DNA from: Chlorocebus sabaeus
Lineage: Eukaryota; Chordata; Mammalia; Primates; Cercopithecidae
DNA: 64,000 nt
NCBI RefSeq assembly: GCF_047675955.1
Contig: NC_132918.1
Location: forward strand, 90,635,106 to 90,699,105
Direction of reading: 5' to 3'
Numbering within the stretch: position 1 is the first letter of the stretch; the number at the start of each line of letters is the position of its first letter. The notes beneath the pieces are model-generated. The model did no database searches and was not told the origin of the DNA. It was given only the letters and a program-made list of their open reading frames with translations. Both the position numbers and the translations under genes were made by a program. This document shows, in pieces, positions 42,774 through 53,100 of this stretch.

Positions 42774-44544
42774 ATTGCGTTGTGTCTTCCCAGTCAGAGT
42801 ATGTGAAGGTCAGGGGTCCAATCGAGGAATCCCTGGGCCCTCCTCAGCCCTAGGTCCTTCCAGCTTGGCCTGAGGGCCTCCCTGCACATTTGGTCCTCTC
42901 TCCTTTCACTCCGCACCCACACCCCAATTCCTGCCCCTTTGGACTTCTTCAACCTACTGCTCCCACTCCCAGGCCATGCCTTGGGTCCTCAGGCTCTAAG
43001 ACAGGTCAGGCTTTTGGTCACATTGGGTTCTGCTTTATCTGTGCTGGGGGCTGGTGGGAGAAGCAGGCCGGTGGATTTTATAAGGCATGCTAACCTTGCT
43101 CTCTGTCCAGCTGGCCTCCCCTTGGTGCAGTTCCTGTACATGGAGATTCTTACAGAATCGCTACCCTCCCTCTCCTTTGAGCTGGCCTAGCTTTGGCTTA
43201 TTATCGGCCCCAGGAAAGGGCAGGGGACTGGGGTGTGGGTTAGAGGGACATAAAAGTTCATTCTGCCTTATACGCTTCATTTTCTCACAGCGTGTATTTC
43301 ATTGTACTACTGGCAACTGTCATCTCTTATAAATGAGGTTCATAAATAGTTGTTCCAGCTTATGGAATTCTGGAGAAAAAAGCTTCCAGAACAGTGATAG
43401 GGTGCACTTCCCACAACATTAGACAAGCTGCAGATATCTGTGAGTGTCAGCCCGCATCATGACAGCCTGATGTGGTGGGATAGTTAGAAGGTGATGCAGG
43501 GACATTCAACATCGGAGATTATAACGACAGTAAGATAAGAGTTACTGCAATCAAACTACCGCCTAGCTACTCGGCCCCGGGCTGGACGGTGACGATTCAA
43601 AATTAAAAGACGTGGTCTCTGCTCAGGGGCTCCCGGTCGAGGCCACTTTGACACAGAAGAATTTGAAATGACCCTTCAAATCCACTCTTCTGTCACCACT
43701 GACCTCAGCTGACGGGCATCAGCATGCCATCAGATGGGTACACATGTGACGAAGGATCAGGCACCTGACCTTTTATTCCTTCTTCATGTCGTGCCTAAAT
43801 TTGGTGCGCACAGTACGTGCCTGCAAGCCTTTTACGTTTTCATCCACATCAGTATTCGTTTCTGCTTCTCAGCCATATTCGCAAAAATGAGAAGGAAGTG
43901 TGCTTATTCGTTTAGATTTGCCATGAGCAAGGATCTGCCCAGCCGCACACCTGGATCATATTTTGCTAATGATGTTGTTGTCGACGTTGACCAAAGCTTG
44001 ATAATTCAGTAACTATGTAATGTGTCTTACTTTTAAAGGAAAGCTTGGCTGGATCCCAACTAAAGCCACAGACAGAATTCAGAAGAAGTTTAAGAAAATA
44101 GTAAAAGAAAAAGGTTTGCAAACCCACCAGATGAGAGAACAGTGCTCCTCCGGGCAGTCGCATCTGCCTCTGGTAATGTTCAGGTCACCCCGTGAATGAC
44201 ACAATGTCCCTGTGGGCCTCATCCCATCTGCTTCTGTTTGTCATGGCCCAGGGCCCATCAGTCCCTCAATGCTGCCCTTCCTGCCTCCCAGGCAGGTCTG
44301 GGTTTCCGTGAGTCACTCTCACAGCAGCCGTGACCCGTGCAACATCTCAGAGTTTCTCAGCACAACAATTCATCATGTGCCTCGATGTTCATCCAGCAAT
44401 GTCAGGAAGAAACTGCCGGATATTGTTCTATGCCGAGTCGAAAGCTGTCCTGCAAAACGACAGTGCAATTGAAGAGTGAAAGTTGCTTCCAAAGCTAAAG
44501 CCAAACAAATGCAATCTTGAGATATTTTGTGGGTCGAATTAAAT
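42774..44544. other. Repeat-poor intergenic block, unexplained
   Basis: The longest stretch in the intergenic half without a repeat I can name (1.77 kb). 43330-44530 has uneven composition with several A/T-rich and CpG-containing patches (GTCGACGTTGACC, GTATTCGTTTCTGC). The 92-codon frame at 43734 resembles no family I know. Nothing more can be supported. Confidence 0.3.
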
Positions 44545-44841
44545 GTTTTGTTTGTTTGTTTTTGAGACAGGGTCTCACTCTGTCGCCCAGACAGGAGTGC
44601 AGTGGCGGGATCGCCACTCGCTGCAACGTCTGCCTCCTGGGCTCAAGCGATTCTCTGGCCTCAGCCTTTCAAGTGCCTGGGACTACAGGCACATGCCACC
44701 ACACTTGGCTAATTTTTGTATTTTTTGTAAAGATGAGGTTTCACCATGTTGGCCAGGATGGTATCGATCTCTTGACCTTGTGATCCGCCCACCTCAGCCT
44801 CCCAAAGTGCTGGGATTACAGGCGTGAGCCACCGCGCCCAG
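44545..44841 (-). mobile_element. Alu SINE
   Basis: Antisense full-length Alu with a (TTTG)n tail. Confidence 0.97.
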
Positions 44842-44977
44842 TGAGAATTCCTTTCTTTCACATCCAAGTCTTTCTGTCTCTCACACATGCCCCATACTAG
44901 CCATCCTAGGCAAATCTAACCTCATTAGCAAAATATGACCCAGGTGTGTGGCTGAGCAGATCCTTGCACAAGACAAA

Positions 44978-45095
44978 TCTAAAGGATTTTGCCATGTTGC
45001 CCAGGTTTGTCTCAAACTCCTGGGCTCAAGCAATCTGCCCTCCTGAGCCTCCTAAAGTTCTGGGATTATAGGCATGAGCTACCATGCCATGCCTG
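44978..45095 (-). mobile_element. Alu fragment
   Basis: Antisense partial Alu: TTGCCATGTTGCCCAGGTTT, GGGCTCAAGCAATCTGCCCT, TTCTGGGATTATAGGCATGA. Confidence 0.85.
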
Positions 45096-45577
45096 GATGC
45101 TTTGGTATCAGAGACATCACTGATACCCTGGGAGTCCCTCATAGAGGGCTTCTCTACTCCAGAGACCAGTGCTGATAGTCAGCTGGTGTGCAAGATAAAA
45201 ACAAATCCATGCTTCCTGCGTCCTTGCACCCTCTCATCTGTGGAAGCTCCAAGGGAAGGGACTGGTTTGGCTTCCACTTTGATAGAACGGGCAGCAGTCA
45301 CACGGCCCATTCAGTGGTAGAAGAGCTCTAGATCCATTTTTTATTCTAAGACCTCTGGTAGCTTCACAACTTCCTTTGAAGTTTGCCTGGTCATGTCTCT
45401 GGCCTGAGATACTCCAGCTAAACAATGCAATGAGAGCTATTTGGCAGTCTTTGTATCTCTGTGTACCTGAAAGGTGTGCCCTCCATGGCCAGGAAACTAG
45501 AAATACCAGCTTGTGGGAGCCGGGATGGGCTAGGACCACTTTCTCTGAAGATGTTGCAAATGTAAGGCAAGGAGGTT
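45096..45577. other. Intergenic sequence, unclassified
   Basis: Nothing recognised. Confidence 0.3.
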
Positions 45578-45591
45578 GAAAACCAAATGTA

Positions 45592-45705
45592 ATGGGTGCA
45601 GCACACCAACATGGCACAAGTATACATATGTAGCAAACCTGCACGTTGTGCACATGTACCCTACAACTTAAAGTTTAATAATAATAAATTAAAAAAAAAA
45701 AAAAA
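45592..45705 (+). mobile_element. L1PA-type LINE-1 3' end, 5'-truncated, with perfect target-site duplication
   Basis: The terminal ~100 bases of a primate L1: GTGCAGCACACCAACATGGC, GCACGTTGTGCACATGTACC, TTTAATAATAATAAA, then a 15-base A tail. Flanked by the perfect 14-bp repeat GAAAACCAAATGTA (45578-45591 and 45706-45719). The severe 5' truncation leaves no coding sequence. Confidence 0.96.
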
Positions 45706-45719
45706 GAAAACCAAATGTA

Positions 45720-46011
45720 TAGGATGCCAAGCAGAGACAAGCGTGAAAGCGAAAAGAAAGGTGACCAAGGCTGATGCATAACAGAATCGGGAGAATAACA
45801 CTGGTTCCCAAGAGCGGTTACTATGCCACTGGTTCTCATCGGGGGCCAAAGGCCCTCTGTGGGATTGTGAAGATCTGCAAATGTGTCCAATAACCTGAGT
45901 ATTTTCTTTGTCTTTGATTGTGTTTCAATTTGAGAAACAGAGAGGAAGGAGGATGGCTAGTATGGGGCATGTGTGAGAGAGAGAAAGATGTGGATGTGAA
46001 AGAAAGGAATT
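45720..46011. other. Intergenic sequence, unclassified
   Basis: CCAAGAGCGGTTACTATGCC and GGTTCTCATCGGGGGCCAAA hint at an old DNA transposon, not assigned. Confidence 0.3.
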
Positions 46012-46327
46012 CTCACTGGGTAAGGTGGCTCACACCTGTAATCCCAGCTACTCGGGAGGCTGAGGCGGGCAGATCACAAGGTCAAGAGATCGATACCATC
46101 CTGGCCAACATGGTGAAACCTCATCTCTACTAAAAATACAAAAATTAGCTGGGTGTGGTAGCACGTGCCTGTAGTACCAGCTACTCGGGAAGCTGAGGCA
46201 GGAGAATCACTTGAACCCGGAAGGCAGAGCTTGCAGTGAGCCGAGATCGTGCCACTGCACTCCAGCCTGGGCGACAGAGCAAGACTCCATCTCAAAAAAT
46301 AAATAAATAAATAAATAAATAAATAAA
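46012..46327 (+). mobile_element. Alu SINE with (AAAT)n tail
   Basis: Sense full-length Alu ending in seven AAAT units (about 46297-46327). AAGGAATT occurs on both sides. Confidence 0.97.
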
Positions 46328-46959
46328 CGAAGGAATTTCCCAACTAATATCTGAGATTTGCCAACAGCCAGAAAAACATATTAGTTAAGTACTACCCCGG
46401 GCCACCTAATTTCAGGTCCTTAGAAATCCTGTGGAACAGTTTTAACCTGACTGCCTCCTATTCACCCAGACATGTATTTCATATTCCTCAGTTTCTAGCC
46501 AAGGAAGGGAAGGATGAGGAGCTGGTGGAGCTGTAGAGAGCCTGGACCAACAATCAGAGGAGCGTGAGTTTCGTGCTGGCTCAGACACTGGCGTATGATC
46601 TGTCTTTCACTTGGTCTCTCTTGGAGCCCCTGGACATGCCAAAAATAATCTTTTACAGCTTTCGAGTGCTTTGCTGGTGGCAGTAGCTGAGGGAATGGAA
46701 ATTTGGAGAGCAAAAACCAAACCACAGCAATCTGCTGGCCATAGCAAGCCACACTGCAGACCGCCCTCAATGCCATTCAAGTCATCATTTATCACTGACT
46801 CCTCTTTGCGGGTCACCTGCTGACTGTGGCCTGCCACTTCAGCAAAACTGGTGGGAACAGGTGCTCTAATGTGCTGACAGCATCAGAGAGTAACACTTGA
46901 ATTGAGAAAACTGGGGCTTGAGGGGGAAATACTCTAGTTATGGGTTCATATTTCTGCTT
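46328..46959. other. Intergenic sequence, unclassified
   Basis: Nothing recognised. Confidence 0.3.
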
Positions 46960-47080
46960 CTCCACTTAGATTACAAGGCTCTCTAGGGCAAGGACTATAC
47001 TTTTGAAGCCCCAAGGCCTAGCAGAGGGCTTGGCCCATGGAAATGCTCAATAAATGCTTGTGAATGAGAGACAAGGAGGG
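46960..47080 (+). mobile_element. L2 LINE 3' end
   Basis: Sense L2 terminus: CTAGGGCAAGGACTATACTT, GGCCTAGCAGAGGGCTTGGC, GCTCAATAAATGCTTGTGAA. Confidence 0.75.
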
Positions 47081-48079
47081 AAAGAGGGAGTGGGTTCTTT
47101 CCAAGGTCACACTGCAGACGTCCCCCAACAGTGGAGGCGTGCTGGCCGCTGTCCCCCTTAGCATCCAGCTCTAGTCGATGTTCTCCGGCGGGTCAGGCTG
47201 GTTATGTCTATTTCCCAGAAAGTGTCACTGATACCATCAGACCCCAAGGCATCTGCTGTTCCACAGCAGCCTCCCCTGGTCTGTAATGTGGACGATATCA
47301 GAGGAGCCAAGATTGTCTTTGTCTCAACTCTCCTGCCGGGGGTGCTAAGCCTGGGGTATCCACTCAGGCTAGGAATGGGTGGTCTAATGTGCTGAGAGCA
47401 TCACAGAGCAGATTCAAGATCCTCTTGAATTGAGTGGATCTGAGAGTATCAGGGCTGGGATGCTGGCCTTTTACAGATAAGAAAACTGGGATTCAGGGTC
47501 CGGGGCTGGCAGGACCCAGGGGTGGGGCATGGCCCCACAGGGAGGGGAGCCCAGGAGAGTCAAGGGTGAAGCCCTCAGGGTACAGGCAGGATCGAGCCTA
47601 ACAGACCACCCTAGCAAGGCATTCATGCAATGGGGTCACAGGATTCTGGAAAAGTCCATGAGAAAGGACCTGGGAAGCTGAGGGCCAGAGAGCACAGGGG
47701 ACCCACTCAATCTCATCCAGTGTCAGGGGCAGAGACAGATGAGAGGCAGGATCTGGTCTCTTCACAGGAGGGAGTGGCTGGATTGGAAGAGAGAGAAGGA
47801 GAGGGAACCCATGTAAATCCCCGAGGCAATGGAGCCTCACCCCAAGTATGTTGGGAGTAGGGACAGAGGGTACTGGGGAGCTGTTAAGGGAGCTGAGCCC
47901 ATCTGGATCATTCTGCGTTGTCCTAGACCCTGCTCCACTTTCTACCAGCTCTGGGAATTCACCTCCGCTCTGCCTTTTGCACAGTCCCCACTCTGAGAAT
48001 GGGGAGGGGCCCAGAGTCGGGTATGACCCTCTTCAAAGCAACCTCCAGCTTCAGGGCCCTGTCAGTGATGTGACTTTCA
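47081..48079. other. Intergenic sequence, unclassified
   Basis: A MIR-like scrap lies at about 47465-47500 (TTTTACAGATAAGAAAACTG). Nothing else recognised. Confidence 0.35.
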
Positions 48080-48340
48080 GCAACATCCAGACACTTACTG
48101 GGTATCCCTTGTGTCCCCAGTTAGTGCCGGACCCAAGCTTGGTCCCTGCCCCAGTGGTCTCATGATCTTGTTGGGGAAGTAGGGGGACATTTGAGGCACC
48201 CAGTACAAGGCACGCCAAGGCAGGCGTGGCTCCTGGTATAACCAGTGGGTTGTTAGAAGAAGCAGAGAAAAGCCTCATGGGCACGCTGGCTTCTTGGAGG
48301 AGATGAGGCTGGAACTGGAGTTTGAGCATTACGTGCTGGG
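48080..48340 (-). mobile_element. L2 LINE remnant (tentative)
   Basis: CATCCAGACACTTACTGGGT, CAAGCTTGGTCCCTGCCCCA, GGTCTCATGATCTTGTTGGG follow antisense L2. Confidence 0.5.
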
Positions 48341-48450
48341 TTAGGAGTTTCGAGTAAAACCACTGCAGTAAGAATACACATGATTTCTCACAGGGGTAGA
48401 GGGAAGGGAAGTTGTTAGGGCAGCCTCAGAGTCATCAGGTAAAAGCCTGT

Positions 48451-48756
48451 GTTTTGTTTTGTTTTTTTTCTTTGAGATGGAGTTTTGCTCCTGTCTCCCA
48501 GGCTGGAGTGCAATGGCACGATCTCAGCTCACTGCAACTTCTGCCTCCTGGGTTCAGGCGATTCGCCTGCCTCAGCCTCCCGAGTAGCTGGGATTACAGG
48601 TACCAGCCACCACGCCCAACTAATTTTTGTAGTTTTAGTAGAGACGGGGTTTCACCATGTTGATCAGCCTGGTCTCAAACTCCTGACCTCAGGTGATCCA
48701 CCCTGCTCGGCCTCCCAAAGTGCTGGGATTACAGGCGTGAGCCACCGTGCCCAGCC
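48451..48756 (-). mobile_element. Alu SINE
   Basis: Antisense full-length Alu. Flanks AAGCCTGTGTTTT and AGGCCTGTGTTTT are the target-site duplication. Confidence 0.97.
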
Positions 48757-49190
48757 AGGCCTGTGTTTTTTAAACATTTTTAAATTAGCACAGTAATCCT
48801 TTGCTGAAGGAAACCCTACTCAGAATGTGTCAACCTGCTGAAAGCAGAACTGCTCTATCCTCTCAGCTTCCCTCTTACCCCCGTGTTACACCTCAGCCCT
48901 GCGGGCGCCTCAGAAAATGAAAGGAACTTTACAGCAGGACTAGTTCAACCTCGTTATTGGACCAGAGGGGAAACTGAGGCATAGAGAGCAGAAGGGACAA
49001 GCTCAAGCTCAGGGATTTTTCCACCAGTCCTTGCTGCTTCCTGAATGAGGCGAGACTGGACCTACTTTCAGCAGGCGAAGGGATGTAGCCTCCACAAGAT
49101 GGAGAACCTTGGAATGTGTTTGGACAAGGACATTCTTTCTGTCATTCCAGTTTGACGAACCAGCTAGTGCTGCAATCTCTTGATGTTTCC
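48757..49190 (-). mobile_element. Intergenic sequence with a MIR remnant
   Basis: 48920-49050 is antisense MIR-like (GAGGGGAAACTGAGGCATAG, AAGCTCAAGCTCAGGGATTT). The rest is unclassified. Confidence 0.5.
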
Positions 49191-49498
49191 TTTTTTTTTT
49201 TTTTTTTTTTTTTTTTTGAGACAGAGTCTTGCTCTGTTGCCCAGGCTGGACTGCAATGGCACAATCTCAGCTCACTGCAACCCCCACCTCCCAGATTCAA
49301 GAGATTCTCCTGCCTCAGCCTCCTGAGTAGCTGGGATTACAGGCATGCCCCACCACACCTGGCCAATTTTTGCATTTTTAGTAGAGACGGGGTTCACCAT
49401 GTTGGTCAGGCTGCTCTCGAACTCCTGTCCTCAGGTGATCCACCTGCCTCGGCCTCCCGAAGTGCTAGGATTACAGGCGTGAGCCACTGCGCCTGGCC
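49191..49498 (-). mobile_element. Alu SINE
   Basis: Antisense full-length Alu with a 27-base poly-T, one of the longest tails in the window. ATGTTTC flanks both sides. Confidence 0.97.
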
Positions 49499-50620
49499 TA
49501 TGTTTCAATTCTTTCATCGAGAAGACTAGCATATTCAAATCACCTGAGAAATAGCTCTAGCAATGCAAGGTTAGAAAAACTGGTGGGGATGGTGGTTTGG
49601 GATAAAGAGGGACATGTCATTCGGTTAAGTTTTGGTAAATAGCTGAACCGACAGTGAATAAGTTCCATGGAAGAATCAGTGCTTCCTTCAGCTGCAGCCT
49701 ACAGTGTGCCCATTAATTCCCTGACCAAACGATGTGACTTTAATGAGGAACTCAAAAATAACCTTCAAAGCCCTGCCTTGAGCTCACAACAAATGTAAGG
49801 ACCTGATCAACATCTGTGGAAGCTACGCAAGACCTTCTGCCTCTGTCTTTCCTGGGGTTTATCTTGGCCAGGGCTCCTTCTAGTCGGTTTCTGCCAGTTT
49901 TTGTGACAAATCTTAGTTTCAGTGACCTTGAGAAGGCTAACTGGGACTTGGGGTGAGGTGAAACATCTAAGAAAGGCAACACATGCATTGATTCTTTCTT
50001 GCTTATTCTTTCATACACGCAAACCGAGAAATGCTATTGGAGAAAATCAGTCACTGAGGTCTCAGAGTCAAACTGCCCCGCCACAGTTGACCAGGAGAGC
50101 TGCTCTCCCGAGCCTTGATTCCCCTAGCACCACGCACCACAGTTCGTACAGATGCATTCTCTCATTTGGGTCTCACAAACATGCTGTGAGGCAGAGCAGT
50201 TAGGCGTTGTTCCCATTTGAGAGATGGGTCAGAGAGAGAAGGAGGCTTGCCCAAGATGGTGTTGCTAGTTAGCATGTCTTCAAATACTCATTTGTTTATA
50301 CTTCTTTATGAATGATATTTGTTATCAGAACATGGAGCCAGAGCTGCAGACTTGCTCCCTAGCACCCTTTGGCCCCATCGGGCTCTTTCACCTAAGGATG
50401 TAAATAAAAATGGATTTTCCACTGGAAACAGGTCAAATGACTTAATACGGCCATAGAGAATTCAGAGTAAGCTGGTAAATCCTAAGTGAGTCATGCTTCA
50501 TTTAAATAATAAACCAGACAAACGCTCAGGCCTGCAGCAGAAAGAAATAGTATTATACAGTTAGAGGGAATTCGTTTATTGAGACCAATGGCGTTTAGAC
50601 ATTTCTAAGGCATGAAAACC
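49499..50620. other. Intergenic sequence with a MIR remnant
   Basis: 50140-50275 is antisense MIR-like (TGAGGCAGAGCAGTTAGGCG, TTGCCCAAGATGGTGTTGCT). The rest shows no repeat or gene. Confidence 0.4.
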
Positions 50621-50621
50621 A

Positions 50622-50676
50622 TTCTTTTTTTCTTTTCTTTTCTTTCTTTCTTTTTTCTTTCTTTTTTTTTTTTTTT
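50622..50676. repeat. (TTTC)n pyrimidine tract
   Basis: TTTC/TTTT run joined to the tail of the Alu that follows. Confidence 0.9.
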
Positions 50677-50955
50677 TAAGTCCTGCTCTTGTTGCCCAGG
50701 CTGGAGTGCAATGGCACAATCTTGGCTCACTGCAACCTCCACCTCCCGGGTTCAAGTGATTCTCCTGCCTCAGCCTCCCGAGTAAATGGGATTACAGGTG
50801 CATATCACCATGCCTGGCTAATTTTTTGTGTCTTTAGTAGAGACGGGGTTTCACCATGTTGGCCAGCCTGGTCTCAAACTCCTGATCTCAGGTGATCCAC
50901 CAACCTTGGCCTCCCAAAGTGCTGGGATTACAGGCGTGAGCCACCGCACCTGGCC
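50677..50955 (-). mobile_element. Alu SINE
   Basis: Antisense Alu from TAAGTCCTGCTCTTGTTGCC to GCACCTGGCC, its tail merged with the TTTC tract. Confidence 0.97.
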
Positions 50956-51234
50956 AGACATTCTTAAGATGAAGTCTTGCCAGGCAGTTGAATGGAAAAC
51001 CCTATCGAAGCAGCTTTTCTGAAGAACATGAGGCCCCACTTAGCATCTGTGGGAAACCCTCTCAGTTACAGATGAGAAAACAGGCCAGGAGGCCCGGGGG
51101 GGATCTGAGCTGGGGCTGGAACCCCAAGGCAGTGTCACTCCCATTGGAGGGTCCTCGCGAAGAATCAGCTGATGGTCCCAACTCACTTTTTGCCCATGTT
51201 TTCCTCTGTTCCCCATATTTCTAAATATATCTTA
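50956..51234. other. Intergenic sequence, unclassified
   Basis: A short MIR-like scrap at 51058-51085 (CAGTTACAGATGAGAAAACA). Confidence 0.35.
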
Positions 51235-51440
51235 TCCTTTCTATCTCCTTTGCTCAAGTTACTTCCTCTTCTCAGAATGCATTTTCACCTATGAAACTTG
51301 CATTTCCCCTCCAGACCCAGATCAAGGAGATCTCCCTCCCCCACTCTGCACCTTCCTTGCCATGAAGCTCTCCCTAAGGGTCACAGCTAGAGAGACTTAC
51401 AGTCCCATTTCTGAGTTTCATTAGAACTTCTGGCGACACT
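51235..51440 (+). mobile_element. L2 LINE remnant
   Basis: Sense L2 phrases: TACTTCCTCTTCTCAGAATG, CCCTCCAGACCCAGATCAAG, TGAAGCTCTCCCTAAGGGTC. Confidence 0.6.
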
Positions 51441-51552
51441 CTTAGGACGTTCTGCTTTGTCTTGGAGTCATTTGAGACTTAATTTCACCCCCGGAGATTT
51501 CATCCTTCTTGGGTTCTGTGATACGGTCCTCATCACAGGGTCTTTTTTTGTA

Positions 51553-51805
51553 GTGTGCGTGTGTGTGTGCACGTGTGTGTGCGTGTGTGCGTGTGCGTCC
51601 GTGTGTATGGGTATGTGTGCGTGTGTGTGTGCATGTGTGCGTGTGTGCGTGTGCGTCCGTGTGTATGGGTATGTGCACGCATGTGTGTGCACGTGTGGGT
51701 GCGTGTGTGTGCGTGTGCATGCGTGTGTATGGGTATGTGTGTGCGTGTGTGTGCATGTGTGCGTGTGTGTGCATATGTGTGTGTGCATATGTGTGTGTGA
51801 GTGTT
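51553..51805. repeat. TG-rich minisatellite with higher-order units
   Basis: An alternating purine-pyrimidine TG tract structured by GTGTGTATGGGTATGTG blocks at about 51602, 51659 and 51726, each preceded by GCGTCCGT or GCATGCGT. Period is about 57-67 bp. Open frames across it on both strands (Cys/Val and His/Thr) are by-products. Confidence 0.95.
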
Positions 51806-51844
51806 TAATGGAATCTATGTACAGAATCACTTTCCTTTCTGAAT

Positions 51845-51990
51845 ACCCAAGTTCTGGAGTCAGCCGAGCTTGGGTCCCCATCCTGGCCCCGCCATTTCCT
51901 AGGAAAGTCACATCATTTCTCAGAGTTTTTGTATCTTCAGCCATTACACATGCCCACTCTTCTGTGAAGAGCCAGAGACAGGGTATTGTC
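51845..51990 (+). mobile_element. MIR SINE remnant
   Basis: Sense MIR: GTTCTGGAGTCAGCCGAGCT, GCCATTTCCTAGGAAAGTCA, CAGAGTTTTTGTATCTTCAG. Confidence 0.55.
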
Positions 51991-52466
51991 AGGGGCATTT
52001 ATAAACTACAGGCTGCCTTGATGGCTCGCGTATCGAGATCAGTAGGAAAAATTTTAAATTCAGTTCTAAGATCCTAAAAAATCGTGCAATGCCAAATAAC
52101 TGGTTAATTTGGATGTTCTCTTTCCAGTGTGTTGCTTAGGCTTTATACGGTCTCAGGCTTCCTTCTACCTGTGTGTTCAGCCCGAAGTTCTTGTATTTGC
52201 TACTCTGGAAGTTAGCTCACTGTATTCTTACTGACTGAAACTGTCCCTTCATTTCTAAAATGGTTTTTGAGATCTACTATGCTACATTATTATGGGTTGA
52301 GTTGTATCCCCCCAAAAGATATGTCAAAGCCCTAACTCTTGGTACCTGTGAATTTGACTTATTTGGAAATACAGTCTTTGCCAATGTAATCTTTGCCAAG
52401 ATGAGGTGATGCTGGAGCAGGGTGGGCCTGACTCCGATATGACTGAGCGTCCTCATAAGAAGAGGA

Positions 52467-52806
52467 GAAGAGACAGAGTCATCGATGCAGAGGGAGGACT
52501 GCCATGTGAAGACGGAGGCAGAGGTGGGAGTGAGGAAGAGACAGAGTCATCGATGCAGAGGGAGGACAGCCATGTGAAGATGGAGGCAGAGGTGGGAGTG
52601 AGGAAGAGACAGAGTCATCGATGCAGAGGGAGGACTGCCATGTGAAGACGGAGGCAGAGGTGGGAGTGAGGAAGAGACAGAGTCATCGATGCAGAGGGAG
52701 GACTGCCATGTGAAGATGGAGGCAGAGGTGGGAGTGAGGAAGAGACAGAGTCATCGATGCAGAGGGAGGACTGCCATGTGAAGATGGAGGCAGAGGTGGG
52801 AGTGAG
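52467..52806. repeat. 68-bp tandem array, 5 copies, inside the LTR
   Basis: Units start at 52467, 52535, 52603, 52671 and 52739 with GAAGAGACAGAGTCATCGAT and end GGTGGGAGTGAG. Copies differ at only one or two positions (GACGGAGG/GATGGAGG, GACTGCC/GACAGCC), so the amplification is recent compared with the LTR. Confidence 0.98.
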
Positions 52807-52959
52807 GCTGCCACAAGCCAAGGAAAGCCTGCAGTTACCAGAAGCTAGACAAGACAAGGAAGCCTCCCCACCTAGAGGCTTCAGAGAGGGCGTGGCTCCA
52901 CCAACACCCTGATTTCCGACGTCTAACCTCTAAAACTGCAACAAATAAATTTTTTTTAG

Positions 52960-53043
52960 TTAAAATTCCTGAGCTCAGGAGATCCGCCTGCCTCAGCCTC
53001 CAGAGTAGCTGGGACTACAGATGTGTGCCATCATGCCTGGCTG
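52960..53043 (-). mobile_element. Partial Alu nested in the LTR
   Basis: Antisense Alu piece, TTCCTGAGCTCAGGAGATCC to CATCATGCCTGGCT, between AATAAATTTTTTTT and TTTCTGTTGTCTTAAGCC of the LTR. Confidence 0.85.
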
Positions 53044-53100
53044 AAGTTTCTGTTGTCTTAAGCCACCTAGTTCGCTGTACTTTGTTACTGTGGCCCTAGG

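Larger units (their letters stand above)
52290..53100 (+). mobile_element. MaLR-type solo LTR (MLT1-like), expanded and interrupted
   Basis: Begins near TATGGGTTGAGTTGTATCCC and runs through CCTAACTCTTGGTACCTGTG, CTCATAAGAAGAGG, CCATGTGAAGA, GCAACAAATAAATTTTTTTT, TGTTGTCTTAAGCCACCTAG and TTTGTTACTGTGGCCC. This is the same order as the LTR at 61183-61575. It is lengthened by a 68-bp x 5 tandem array and split near its 3' end by a partial Alu. No internal retroviral genes are present. Confidence 0.8.

Noticed and set aside
48412..48796. Frames of the type SPRLECNGTISAHCNLCLLGSSDSPASASRVAG
   Set aside because: This peptide and its frame-shifted partner are the standard translation of antisense Alu. 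The same text recurs at most minus-strand Alus in the window.
51442..52077. Cys/Val-rich (+) and His/Thr-rich (-) frames of up to 206 codons
   Set aside because: Translations of the TG/CA minisatellite. Cys-Val and His-Thr alternation is what (TG)n and (CA)n encode.
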